In this document: in pieces, positions 1 through 5,036 of the stretch
Numbering within the stretch: position 1 is the first letter of the stretch
Layout: the number at the start of each line of letters is the position of its first letter
Source of the DNA: Chlorobiales bacterium
GTDB lineage: Bacteria > Bacteroidota > Chlorobiia > Chlorobiales > Chlorobiaceae
Reading direction: 5' to 3'
DNA: 5,036 nucleotides
Assembly (NCBI GenBank): GCA_022360355.1
Contig: JAKSCY010000009.1
Coordinates: 1-5,036, forward strand
Notes under the pieces: model-generated
Database searches by the model: none
The model's input: the letters and a program-made list of their open reading frames with translations, nothing else
What the model was told of the DNA's origin: nothing
Position numbers and translations under genes: made by a program

Positions 1-223
1 AGCGATCAGCAATATCATTATTTTCAAAAACGGGTGGTATTATACACCGCAACTTGCCTCCGGTCTCCTGAATGGCATATACCGGCAATATTTTCTCGAA
101 ACCAGATACAATGTGCATGAGTCGGTGCTTACTATTGAGGACATTGAACGTGCCGACCTGTTTTTTGTCTGCAACTCCGTGAGGGGGTTGAAGAGGGCTG
201 TGCTGTGCGAGGAAGTTGTGTAA
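1..223 (+). CDS. C-terminal end of class IV (PLP) aminotransferase-like protein, probable 4-amino-4-deoxychorismate lyase (partial)
   Basis: An open frame enters from the left edge (first whole codon at base 2) and ends at TAA 221-223, giving 73 visible residues. They match the end of the fold-type IV PLP family. ISNIIIFKNGWYYTP resembles the strand after the catalytic region; GLLNGIYR corresponds to the usual G-LL-G-R loop; VLTIEDIERADLFFVCNSVRG matches the conserved terminal 'LT.EDL..AD..F..NSVRG' block. That last block is typical of PabC-type aminodeoxychorismate lyases, which convert 4-amino-4-deoxychorismate to p-aminobenzoate and pyruvate for folate synthesis in the cytoplasm. The catalytic lysine lies upstream, outside the window. 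In many bacteria this domain is fused behind the PabB synthase component, and the fragment cannot show whether that is so here. A branched-chain or D-amino acid aminotransferase is less likely because of the NSVRG ending. No terminator with a T-run follows the stop. Confidence 0.82.
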   Translation, partial: AISNIIIFKNGWYYTPQLASGLLNGIYRQYFLETRYNVHESVLTIEDIERADLFFVCNSVRGLKRAVLCEEVV

Positions 224-251
224 AAGGCCGGCCTGATAGCTGAAAGAGTGG

Positions 252-280
252 TTGATGCTGAATGGGAATAGCTGTATATT
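252..280 (+). promoter_or_regulatory. Candidate sigma70-type promoter for the 148-codon gene
   Basis: TTGATG (252-257, four of six consensus bases) is followed after exactly 17 bases by TATATT (275-280, five of six). The start of transcription would fall near 287, leaving a leader of about 39 bases before ATG 326. The site lies in the 102-bp gap behind the aminodeoxychorismate lyase-like gene, the expected place for a separate promoter. It was recognised by eye only; a match of this quality can occur by chance in AT-rich gaps. Confidence 0.45.
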
Positions 281-325
281 TTTACATAACCCATTGATTG
301 AAAATACCTTAAATTCATCTACGCT

Positions 326-772
326 ATGCGAGACCATACACCTGATTTTAAACTGCGGGAGCTTTCAACGGTAAACAAGGAACTTATCAGTGAAGCGGTA
401 CGCCAGGTTCTTACCTGCCTGGCTGAAGACCGGCAGTTCACTTCCGACTCACTGCTTGAATTCTGGGTTGAAATTCCGGGTGTCAAGCGACCACGCGGTA
501 CTTACCGGGGAGGTTTTCTGATGCCCGACAGCTTTATCACCATTGCCGATTATTTCCAGGCCGGCAGGGACGTTCTCTCTCCTGCAAGGTCTCTCGATGA
601 TGTTGAAAGCGCCTGGGAAGAATTGCTTGACGAGCTCTACTACCAGGTTGAGATATTTACTTCTCAGGTGGATTCCTCAAAAGGTGTTACCCTCGAATTA
701 TGGACCGGCCATCGCAGCAGGCCGGAAGGTGAATGGGGCTACGCGGTAGATACAAAGATCGAGCTGGTGTAA
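326..772 (+). CDS. Hypothetical protein, 148 residues, function not recognised
   Basis: The frame runs from ATG 326 to TAA 770-772. An in-frame TGA at 299-301 and no other start codon between them make ATG 326 the only sensible start, though no Shine-Dalgarno sequence precedes it. The protein looks soluble and cytoplasmic: there is no signal peptide or membrane segment, and acidic residues clearly outnumber basic ones. The first 40 residues look helical (a charged, leucine-rich stretch). A probable beta region with aromatic residues follows (EFWVEIPGVKRPRG, about 45-58), then an acidic helix (about 89-105, DDVESAWEELLDELYYQ) and a C-terminal strand-like region with tryptophans (LELWTGH, EWGYAV). 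Isolated cysteine and histidine residues form no evident metal site. Codon use resembles the neighbouring genes, so recent transfer is not suggested. It probably has its own promoter and converges on nth. I assign no family; it is called real because of its length, composition and placement between known genes. Confidence 0.75.
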   Translation: MRDHTPDFKLRELSTVNKELISEAVRQVLTCLAEDRQFTSDSLLEFWVEIPGVKRPRGTYRGGFLMPDSFITIADYFQAGRDVLSPARSLDDVESAWEELLDELYYQVEIFTSQVDSSKGVTLELWTGHRSRPEGEWGYAVDTKIELV

Positions 773-775
773 GTA

Positions 776-790
776 CGGTGCCGCGCACCG
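776..790. terminator. Small GC-rich hairpin between convergent genes (weak terminator candidate)
   Basis: CGGTGC (776-781) and GCACCG (785-790) are perfect inverted repeats with a 3-base CGC loop. The hairpin begins four bases after the stop of the 148-codon gene and lies 38 bases beyond the nth stop, in the 56-bp gap where both transcripts should end. Neither strand has a T-run after the stem, so it is not a classical intrinsic terminator. It could instead protect 3' ends or assist Rho-dependent ending. Confidence 0.25.
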
Positions 791-828
791 GGTGACGAGA
801 CGGGTCAAGTGTCATCGGGCTATCAAGC

Positions 829-1464
829 TCAAGCTGTCTTGTGGGGATAGTCACAGGCTGGTACGATAGGGCACTCCGGGCACAGGGGTTTTCTGGCTTT
901 GCAGGTATAGCGGCCATGCAGTACAAGATAGTGATGGAAGTTGATGACGTGTTCTTTCGGAAGGATCGCAATAAGGGCATCCTCTGTATCACGGGGTTTG
1001 TCGGTTTTTACCAGTCCGATCCGGTTTGAAACCCTTTGAACATGGGTATCCACAGGCATGACCGGTTGGCCGAAAGCGTTGCTGAGCACGATATTGGCTG
1101 TTTTTCTGCCTACTCCGGGAAGGCTTTCAAGCTCTTCTCGTGTTTTGGGAACCTCGCCGTCATACGATTCCATGAGTATCTTGCTGGCTGCCAGGATATT
1201 TTTAGCCTTGTTGTTGTAATAGTTGATTGACCGGATAATTGTTTTGAGTGCATCGAGTTCCATGCGGCTCATGCTTTCTGCATCGGGGCAGGTTGAGAAG
1301 AGTTCGGCAGTTATGACGTTTACTTTTTTGTCGGTAGCCTGTGCGGCCAGGATGGTCGCAACAAGCAACTGATAAGGGGTTGAGTAAGCCAGCTCACTTT
1401 TCGGAGAGCGGTATTTGGCTCCCAGTACCTGATTAATGAATACTATTTTTTCCCGAGTTGTCAT
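829..1464 (-). CDS. nth: Endonuclease III (DNA glycosylase / AP lyase)
   Basis: This base-excision repair enzyme removes oxidised pyrimidines from DNA and cuts the strand at the resulting abasic site. From ATG 1462-1464 the product has 211 residues, the length of E. coli Nth, and its N-terminus (MTTREKIVFINQVL) aligns with the E. coli one at the same distance from the ELAYSTPYQLL block. AQATD follows at 41-45. The helix-hairpin-helix LPGVGRKTAN carries the catalytic lysine (K121), and VDTHVQRVSNR carries the catalytic aspartate (D139). Four cysteines at 188, 195, 198 and 204 (C-X6-C-X2-C-X5-C) form the [4Fe-4S] site. HGRYTC and ARKPLC are also conserved. The frame stays open upstream to GTG 1552-1554 (241 codons), and another ATG lies at 1477-1479. 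The extra residues have no counterpart in E. coli Nth and the GTG lies within a likely -10 element, so the shorter form is preferred. None of the starts has a Shine-Dalgarno sequence. It lies 145 bp behind the phosphatase gene on the same strand. Confidence 0.96.
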   Translation of the reverse strand: MTTREKIVFINQVLGAKYRSPKSELAYSTPYQLLVATILAAQATDKKVNVITAELFSTCPDAESMSRMELDALKTIIRSINYYNNKAKNILAASKILMESYDGEVPKTREELESLPGVGRKTANIVLSNAFGQPVMPVDTHVQRVSNRIGLVKTDKPRDTEDALIAILPKEHVINFHHYLVLHGRYTCKARKPLCPECPIVPACDYPHKTA

Positions 1465-1540
1465 ATAAACGGCGGTCATCTGGTTTGTGCGATTTTCCGC
1501 ATTTCTGTTCCGGAAAACCGTTGGCAAGAGGATGCTTTCA

Positions 1541-1556
1541 TTGTGAATTATCACAA
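1541..1556. promoter_or_regulatory. Palindrome TTGTGAATTATCACAA, possible operator for nth
   Basis: The perfect 6-base arms TTGTGA and TCACAA flank a 4-base ATTA centre. The palindrome covers the proposed -10 element of the nth promoter (1547-1552), so a bound protein would be expected to block transcription. The arms resemble half-sites of the CRP/FNR family, but the spacing is 4 bases between TGTGA and TCACA rather than the 6 of CRP. The regulator is therefore unknown, and chance is possible for a site of this size. Confidence 0.3.
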
Positions 1557-1573
1557 GGTATGGAATTTATCAA
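1547..1573 (-). promoter_or_regulatory. Candidate promoter for nth with extended -10
   Basis: Read on the minus strand, TTGATA (1573-1568, five of six consensus bases) is followed after 15 bases by GATAAT (1552-1547, five of six). TGT directly before it gives an extended -10 (TGTGATAAT, 1555-1547), which can compensate for the short spacer. Transcription would start near 1540, about 75 bases before ATG 1464. It would exclude the upstream GTG at 1554, in agreement with the chosen start. The gap shows no convincing terminator for the phosphatase gene, so readthrough from the upstream cluster into nth is also possible. Confidence 0.4.
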
Positions 1574-1609
1574 ACATGTACAGCCGGAGAGCAAAGCGGT
1601 GCCTTCAGC

Positions 1610-2305
1610 TCAGGAGTCAATGTTATCCGTTTGGATGATGGTGCGTTCCGGCAGTATGACCGCAGTCAGTTTGCCCAGTGAGGGGTCGTTATTATATACA
1701 CACCCGGTATCGATCGCGATGAGTTTGTCAAGCATTATCGGCACAGAGACAGGTGTATGGCCACAAACGACGGTTTTTTCCCATTTATATCGTTCCTGAT
1801 CGAGGTACTCTGGACGCAGGTGGATGCGTATCCAGCAAAGCTCTTCATTTCCCAGATTCTTCAGGTTTTGGTCTATACTCATTTCAGGGTCAAGTCCGCC
1901 ATGGACGAAAAAAAAGTGCTCCGTCTGCAGAAAATAGAGGCAGGAACGGAAGAATTCGATGTGTGTTTCCGGCAGATCGTGTCCATTTTTAATCCTGTAT
2001 GATTCAAGCGTTGCCTTTCCGCCGTTCTGTAACCAGAGGGAAGGATCATCTGTTTCAAGGAACTGAAGAAACATAAGCTCATGGTTTCCCATCAGAAAAA
2101 AGCAGGAATACCAGTCACGAAGTTCTATGAGGTAATCGACCACTTCTTTCGAATATTTTCCTCTGTCGATATAGTCTCCAAGAAATACAAGCTGGTCGGT
2201 TTCCCGGAGTTCCAGTCTTTCGAGAAGTTCGTGAAAGGAGTAGAGACAACCGTGAATATCGCCGACTGCAATAATCCGGTTATTTTCAGTAAGACGGTCC
2301 GCCAT
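1610..2305 (-). CDS. PP1/PrpA-type metallophosphatase (probable serine/threonine protein phosphatase)
   Basis: The 231-residue product carries the full set of calcineurin-like phosphoesterase motifs in order. These are GDIHG at 15-19 (metal ligands D16, H18), GDYIDRG at 43-49 (D44, R48), GNHE at 73-76 (N74, catalytic H75), VHGG at 134-137 (H135) and CGHTP at 181-185 (H183). IDTGCV at 198-203 is near the C-terminus. This order and the length of about 220 residues fit the bacterial PrpA/PrpB and phage lambda phosphatase group, cytoplasmic two-metal (often Mn2+) enzymes acting on phosphoproteins or small phosphoesters. Related enzymes hydrolyse diadenosine tetraphosphate (ApaH), so the natural substrate cannot be fixed from sequence. 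It starts at ATG 2303-2305, 17 bp after the nusB stop, without a Shine-Dalgarno sequence, and is probably the last gene of the tight smc cluster. No partner kinase is visible in the window. Confidence 0.9.
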   Translation of the reverse strand: MADRLTENNRIIAVGDIHGCLYSFHELLERLELRETDQLVFLGDYIDRGKYSKEVVDYLIELRDWYSCFFLMGNHELMFLQFLETDDPSLWLQNGGKATLESYRIKNGHDLPETHIEFFRSCLYFLQTEHFFFVHGGLDPEMSIDQNLKNLGNEELCWIRIHLRPEYLDQERYKWEKTVVCGHTPVSVPIMLDKLIAIDTGCVYNNDPSLGKLTAVILPERTIIQTDNIDS

Positions 2306-2322
2306 CGGGATTTTTTTGCCGG

Positions 2323-2832
2323 TTATCGTTCGGGAGAGATTTTTTCTTTGGTCTCCGGCTTTTTTGTTTTTGTGTTGTTATTGATGAGACCCCGGCCGCA
2401 TTTTTTGATTTTTCCGGACGATTTGAGATCATTATACATCGCATCAAGAATGCCGTTGACAAACTTGCTGCTTTTGTCGGTACTATTGAATTTCTTTGCG
2501 ATTTCTATTGCTTCATTAATAGAGACTTTCGGCGGTATGTCTTCAAAGTAAAGCAGTTCAGCCAATGCCATGCGCAGGATGTTTTTGTCGATGATGGCAA
2601 TTCGGCTCATATCCCAGTTGAAGGTATGTTTTGATATATAGCCGTCGACCTCCTCTTTATGCTCGATGATGCACTGCAACAGCCCTTTGAAGAACCTGAC
2701 AGCATTGGGATCCTGCGCTATTTCTTTGGTTATCAGCCAGTCAGCGGCGGTTTCCAGATCAGTGTTTCTCAACTCAAGTGTATGCAATGCCTGAATAACT
2801 TTTTCCCGTATTCTTCGGCGGTAGGTTTTCAT
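2323..2832 (-). CDS. nusB: Transcription antitermination protein NusB
   Basis: NusB binds NusE (ribosomal protein S10) and boxA RNA in the leaders of rRNA operons and helps RNA polymerase resist termination. The 169-residue product starts with the basic [17 protein letters not shown] helix (5-21), matching the family's 'RR.ARE..LQ.LY' opening. It continues with the core [21 protein letters not shown] (73-93, broadly conserved), then [18 protein letters not shown] (98-115) and [12 protein letters not shown] (121-132). Everything expected is present. The protein is about 30 residues longer than E. coli NusB, mostly because of a lysine-rich tail after residue 138 that lacks hydrophobic pattern and is probably disordered. 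ATG 2830-2832 is chosen because it sits directly before the conserved opening helix; no Shine-Dalgarno sequence precedes it. The gap to the upstream HAD gene is 21 bp and to the downstream phosphatase gene 17 bp, so co-transcription is likely. Confidence 0.96.
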   Translation of the reverse strand: MKTYRRRIREKVIQALHTLELRNTDLETAADWLITKEIAQDPNAVRFFKGLLQCIIEHKEEVDGYISKHTFNWDMSRIAIIDKNILRMALAELLYFEDIPPKVSINEAIEIAKKFNSTDKSSKFVNGILDAMYNDLKSSGKIKKCGRGLINNNTKTKKPETKEKISPER

Positions 2833-2853
2833 AAGAGAGCGATTCAGTAAAAA

Positions 2854-3546
2854 TTAAATGTTTTCTATACAGTCGATAACCTGTTCCGTATCGCTGAAAT
2901 CACCAAACAGGGCGTCGGGGCAATGTGCGCTGAGCTGTTCGACTGAATACGTTCCGGTAGCAACTGCAATACATCGTGCCTGTATGGCTCTGGCACAGTT
3001 AATGTCATGTTCGGTATCACCGATAATCACAACTTCCTCGGCCTTGAACTTTTTCCCCGTCATGGCGTAGGCCCGCTGAATGGCAATTGCAGGCAGTTCG
3101 TTTCTGTGATACGCATCATCGGCAAATGCACCGAACGGGAAAAAGTGGTTCAGTGCAGGCAGTTCAAGCTTGTTGCGTCCCGAGCCTTCAAAGTTTCCGG
3201 TAAGGAGGCCGAGAACGACGTCTTTTTTTTCTGAAAGCGCCAGGAGAAGTTCCGGAATGCCTTTCATGAGCATCACGTCTTCAGGGCGCAGCTGTGTCCT
3301 TAAAAGATCAATATAGGTTTGTTTGACGGTGGTGAACTTTTCAGTGATATGGTCGTCATTCAGCCCTGCTTGTTTGAGCACTTCATAGATAATGACACTA
3401 TCCATTTTGCCGGCAAAGCTGTGACTGCGTGCACTGCCTTCTGTGCCGTATACAGCTACCAGGGCGTCAATCAATGTCTGACGGTTAATATTGCTTGTCA
3501 ACAGCAACGTTCCATCGATGTCAAACAGCACCAGTTTTTTAAGCAT
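2854..3546 (-). CDS. HAD-superfamily hydrolase, phosphoglycolate phosphatase-like
   Basis: The 230-residue product contains the four HAD catalytic motifs. Motif I is FDIDGTL, with nucleophile D9 and acid/base D11. Motif II is LLTGN, with T116. A lysine in the expected motif III region is K126 (NKLEL). Motif IV is IIGDTEHD, with metal-binding D177 and D181. A helical cap of roughly residues 18-95 (KMDSVIIYEVLKQAGL is part of it) lies between motifs I and II, as in the C1-capped phosphoglycolate phosphatase/beta-phosphoglucomutase group. Family knowledge predicts a cytoplasmic Mg2+-dependent phosphatase for a small phosphorylated metabolite. Phosphoglycolate is plausible but unproven, so no symbol is given. 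ATG 3544-3546 lies inside the end of smc: ATGCTTAA is shared, with the smc TAA at 3541-3539. This suggests translational coupling, since no Shine-Dalgarno sequence is visible. The gene is followed after 21 bp by nusB. Confidence 0.92.
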   Translation of the reverse strand: MLKKLVLFDIDGTLLLTSNINRQTLIDALVAVYGTEGSARSHSFAGKMDSVIIYEVLKQAGLNDDHITEKFTTVKQTYIDLLRTQLRPEDVMLMKGIPELLLALSEKKDVVLGLLTGNFEGSGRNKLELPALNHFFPFGAFADDAYHRNELPAIAIQRAYAMTGKKFKAEEVVIIGDTEHDINCARAIQARCIAVATGTYSVEQLSAHCPDALFGDFSDTEQVIDCIENI

Positions 3547-5036
3547 CGGCAGCAGAGAGCTCTTTGGATCGGGTTCTCCCGAGTTTAACAGGGATCAGCT
3601 TTGAAACCCCTTCTTCTTCCATGGTTACCCCGTAAAGGGCCTGCGAAGAGGTCATGGTCTTTTTGTTGTGCGTAACAATAATAAATTGGGTGTTATTCTC
3701 AAATTTTTTCAGGAGCTTAATGAATCTGTCTATATTTGCATCGTCCAGGGGGGCATCCACTTCATCCAGAATACAGAAAGGACTTGGTTTGACGAGATAA
3801 ATCGCGAAGAGCATTGCCAGAGCAGTCAGTGCTTTCTCGCCTCCGCTCAATTGTTCGATTGATAAGGGTTTTTTACCGCGAGGCCTTGCAACTATCTCAA
3901 TATGAGCTTCAAGGGGGTCATTCTCCGTGGTGATAAGCAGGTCCGCCTCGTCTGTTTCTTCAAAAAGTTCTCTGAATATCCGCACAAAGTTGTTCCTGAC
4001 GGCGGTAAACGTTTCATCGAACTTTTTCAGTGCTGTTTTGTTGATTTCTTCAATCGTTGTTTTCAGCTGTGCTTCGGCGCCGAGCAGGTCCTCTTTCTGT
4101 GCAGTAAGAAAATCAAGTCGTTCTTTCTCGGTTTTATACTCTTCAAGGGCAAGCTCGTTGACTGCTCCGAACCGTTCAATTTTATTCCGGATTTCGCCCA
4201 GGCGTTCCTGAGCGCCGTTACGATTGAAATCCGGCGGCACGTTTACCTCTATGTCGTCGATACTGCAGTTGTAGCGTGTTTCGACGGAAGTGAAAATGTT
4301 GTCAATGGATTTTTCAAACTCTGCAGCCTTGCGCTGCAGTTCGCCGTGAATCTGGAGTTCGACCTCATGCTTTCGGCGTAACTCTCTCAGGCTGTTTCTT
4401 CTTTCCTGGTTTTTTATCTTGCACTCATTGTAGCGTGTTTCCATTTCATTCAGCTTCTGCTGTTCGGACCCTGACGAGACCAGCAAAGTTTCCAGCTTTT
4501 CCTGATGCTGTCTGATTGTCTCTGAAACTGCAGCAAGGGAGGTTTCGCTTTTTTGCGTTTCATTCTGCATTTTTTCTGTTTCCTGTGTCAGCGACGTCCT
4601 GTTTTGCCTGCAGGATTGTATTTGAAGTCTGAGCTTTTCAAGTTCAAGCAGGCTGTCTTTATACCTGTTGTTCCGAAGCTGAACTTCCTGGATCTGGCGG
4701 TTAAGAATCTGTTCATTTTTCTCGAGTCGCAGCCGAGCTTCTTCAAGCGCTTTATGAAGGTGTGAATTCTGCTCTTTGTGCATGGCGATCTCGGGGAGCA
4801 GTTCATTGAGTTCGTCTGCTGTTTTTTTTATGCGTTCCCCTGCATCCTGGGTTTCCTTTTCCGCCCGCTCGATATCTTTTCGCCGGGAAGCATGCTCGGC
4901 ATCCATGCGGGCAAGGTTTTTTTCATGATCGCCAAGTTCTTTTTCAAGCGAAACAAGGTGTTGTTCTTTTTCTTCAAGGCGAACATCCTGAAGCTTGTTT
5001 TTGAGAGATTGCAGCTTGGCCTCTTCAACCCGAATC
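3539..5036 (-). CDS. smc: Chromosome segregation protein Smc, C-terminal part (partial at the right edge)
   Basis: The frame enters from the right edge without a stop and ends at TAA 3541-3539, giving 498 visible residues, roughly the last two fifths of a typical bacterial Smc of about 1,170-1,190 residues. The ATG at 4906 is internal. Residues 1 to about 285 are charged, Glu/Lys/Gln-rich coiled coil, the returning arm after the hinge; the hinge itself is not in the window. A proline-containing break (VNVPPDF, about 264-270) precedes ERFGAVNELALEEY (287-300), where the coil joins the head. The C-terminal head lobe has the ABC signature LSGGEK (396-401, bases 3833-3850), Walker B and D-loop FCILDEVDAPLDDAN (420-434, from base 3778 leftward) and the switch histidine in VTHNK (454-458, bases 3662-3676). 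The Walker A half lies upstream. Smc dimers with ScpAB compact and segregate the chromosome using ATP. The stop overlaps the start of the HAD gene. Confidence 0.97.
   Translation of the reverse strand, partial: IRVEEAKLQSLKNKLQDVRLEEKEQHLVSLEKELGDHEKNLARMDAEHASRRKDIERAEKETQDAGERIKKTADELNELLPEIAMHKEQNSHLHKALEEARLRLEKNEQILNRQIQEVQLRNNRYKDSLLELEKLRLQIQSCRQNRTSLTQETEKMQNETQKSETSLAAVSETIRQHQEKLETLLVSSGSEQQKLNEMETRYNECKIKNQERRNSLRELRRKHEVELQIHGELQRKAAEFEKSIDNIFTSVETRYNCSIDDIEVNVPPDFNRNGAQERLGEIRNKIERFGAVNELALEEYKTEKERLDFLTAQKEDLLGAEAQLKTTIEEINKTALKKFDETFTAVRNNFVRIFRELFEETDEADLLITTENDPLEAHIEIVARPRGKKPLSIEQLSGGEKALTALAMLFAIYLVKPSPFCILDEVDAPLDDANIDRFIKLLKKFENNTQFIIVTHNKKTMTSSQALYGVTMEEEGVSKLIPVKLGRTRSKELSAADA

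Noticed and set aside
226..233. GGCCGGCC perfect palindrome just after the stop of the aminodeoxychorismate lyase-like gene
   Set aside because: It is only 8 bp with no loop and no following T-run, so it cannot form a terminator hairpin. It is best read as a chance self-complementary site.
40..318. Minus-strand reading frame of 92 codons
   Set aside because: It is antisense to the clearly homologous end of the PabC-like gene and continues through the promoter gap. The translation has no recognisable motif.
820..835. Short tandem TCAAGC-TCAAGC at the nth stop codon
   Set aside because: Two copies of a six-base unit are within chance expectation and partly fall in the nth coding end. There is no sign of a repeat array or attachment site.
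2081..2551. Plus-strand reading frame of 156 codons with hydrophobic stretches
   Set aside because: It spans parts of the phosphatase and nusB genes on the opposite strand, both certain from their motifs. The apparent membrane-like segment arises from antisense reading of the lysine-rich NusB tail.
3902..4381. Plus-strand reading frame of 159 codons opposite smc
   Set aside because: It is a mirror of the Smc coiled coil and head. The Phe/Leu/Cys-rich translation is what antisense reading of Glu/Lys-rich codons gives, with no family resemblance.
4828..5028. Minus-strand 66-codon frame overlapping smc in another frame
   Set aside because: The smc frame is open through the same bases and reads as a regular coiled coil. 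The alternative frame is basic low-complexity sequence with no start signal.
1..5036. Search for CRISPR arrays, tRNA or rRNA genes, insertion sequences and defence or phage genes
   Set aside because: No regularly spaced repeats, tRNA-like cloverleaf ends, transposase motifs or terminal inverted repeats were seen. Genes with known functions fill nearly the whole window and gaps are at most 145 bp.

Overview
This 5-kb chromosomal window most likely comes from a green sulfur bacterium (Chlorobiaceae) or a close relative in the Bacteroidota/Chlorobiota group. The lineage call is an inference. It rests on the Smc head domain, whose C-terminal lobe has the wording I associate with that group (a short acidic stretch where many bacterial Smc proteins have a glycine-rich one, then LSGGEK and DEVDAPLDDAN). 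It also rests on moderate GC content and on the near absence of Shine-Dalgarno sequences ahead of the genes. Genus and species cannot be fixed from this sequence.

Layout. On the + strand, bases 1-223 are the 3' end of a class IV aminotransferase-type protein, probably aminodeoxychorismate lyase or the lyase half of a PabB-PabC fusion. A 102-bp gap follows, with a plausible sigma70-type promoter. Next is a 148-codon + strand gene (326-772) that I do not recognise. The rest of the window is one leftward (- strand) series. In transcription order it is the C-terminal 498 residues of Smc (running off the right edge), a HAD-family phosphatase overlapping the smc stop by 8 bases, nusB, a PP1/PrpA-type metallophosphatase, and then, after a 145-bp gap, endonuclease III (nth). 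nth converges on the 148-codon gene across a 56-bp gap with a small hairpin.

How the genes fit together. The first four leftward genes are packed closely (8-bp overlap, 21-bp gap, 17-bp gap) and are probably one transcription unit. It combines chromosome organisation (Smc), small-molecule phosphate hydrolysis (HAD), transcription antitermination and rRNA synthesis (NusB) and a metallophosphatase. nth is probably also expressed from its own promoter, whose -10 element lies inside a 16-bp perfect-arm palindrome. The GTG start of the longest nth reading frame falls inside that -10, so the 211-codon form starting at ATG 1464 is preferred.

I found no mobile element, CRISPR array, RNA gene, defence cassette or evident new system. 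No gap exceeds 145 bp. The points most worth a second look are the unrecognised 148-residue protein, the palindrome at the nth promoter, and the general lack of Shine-Dalgarno sequences.
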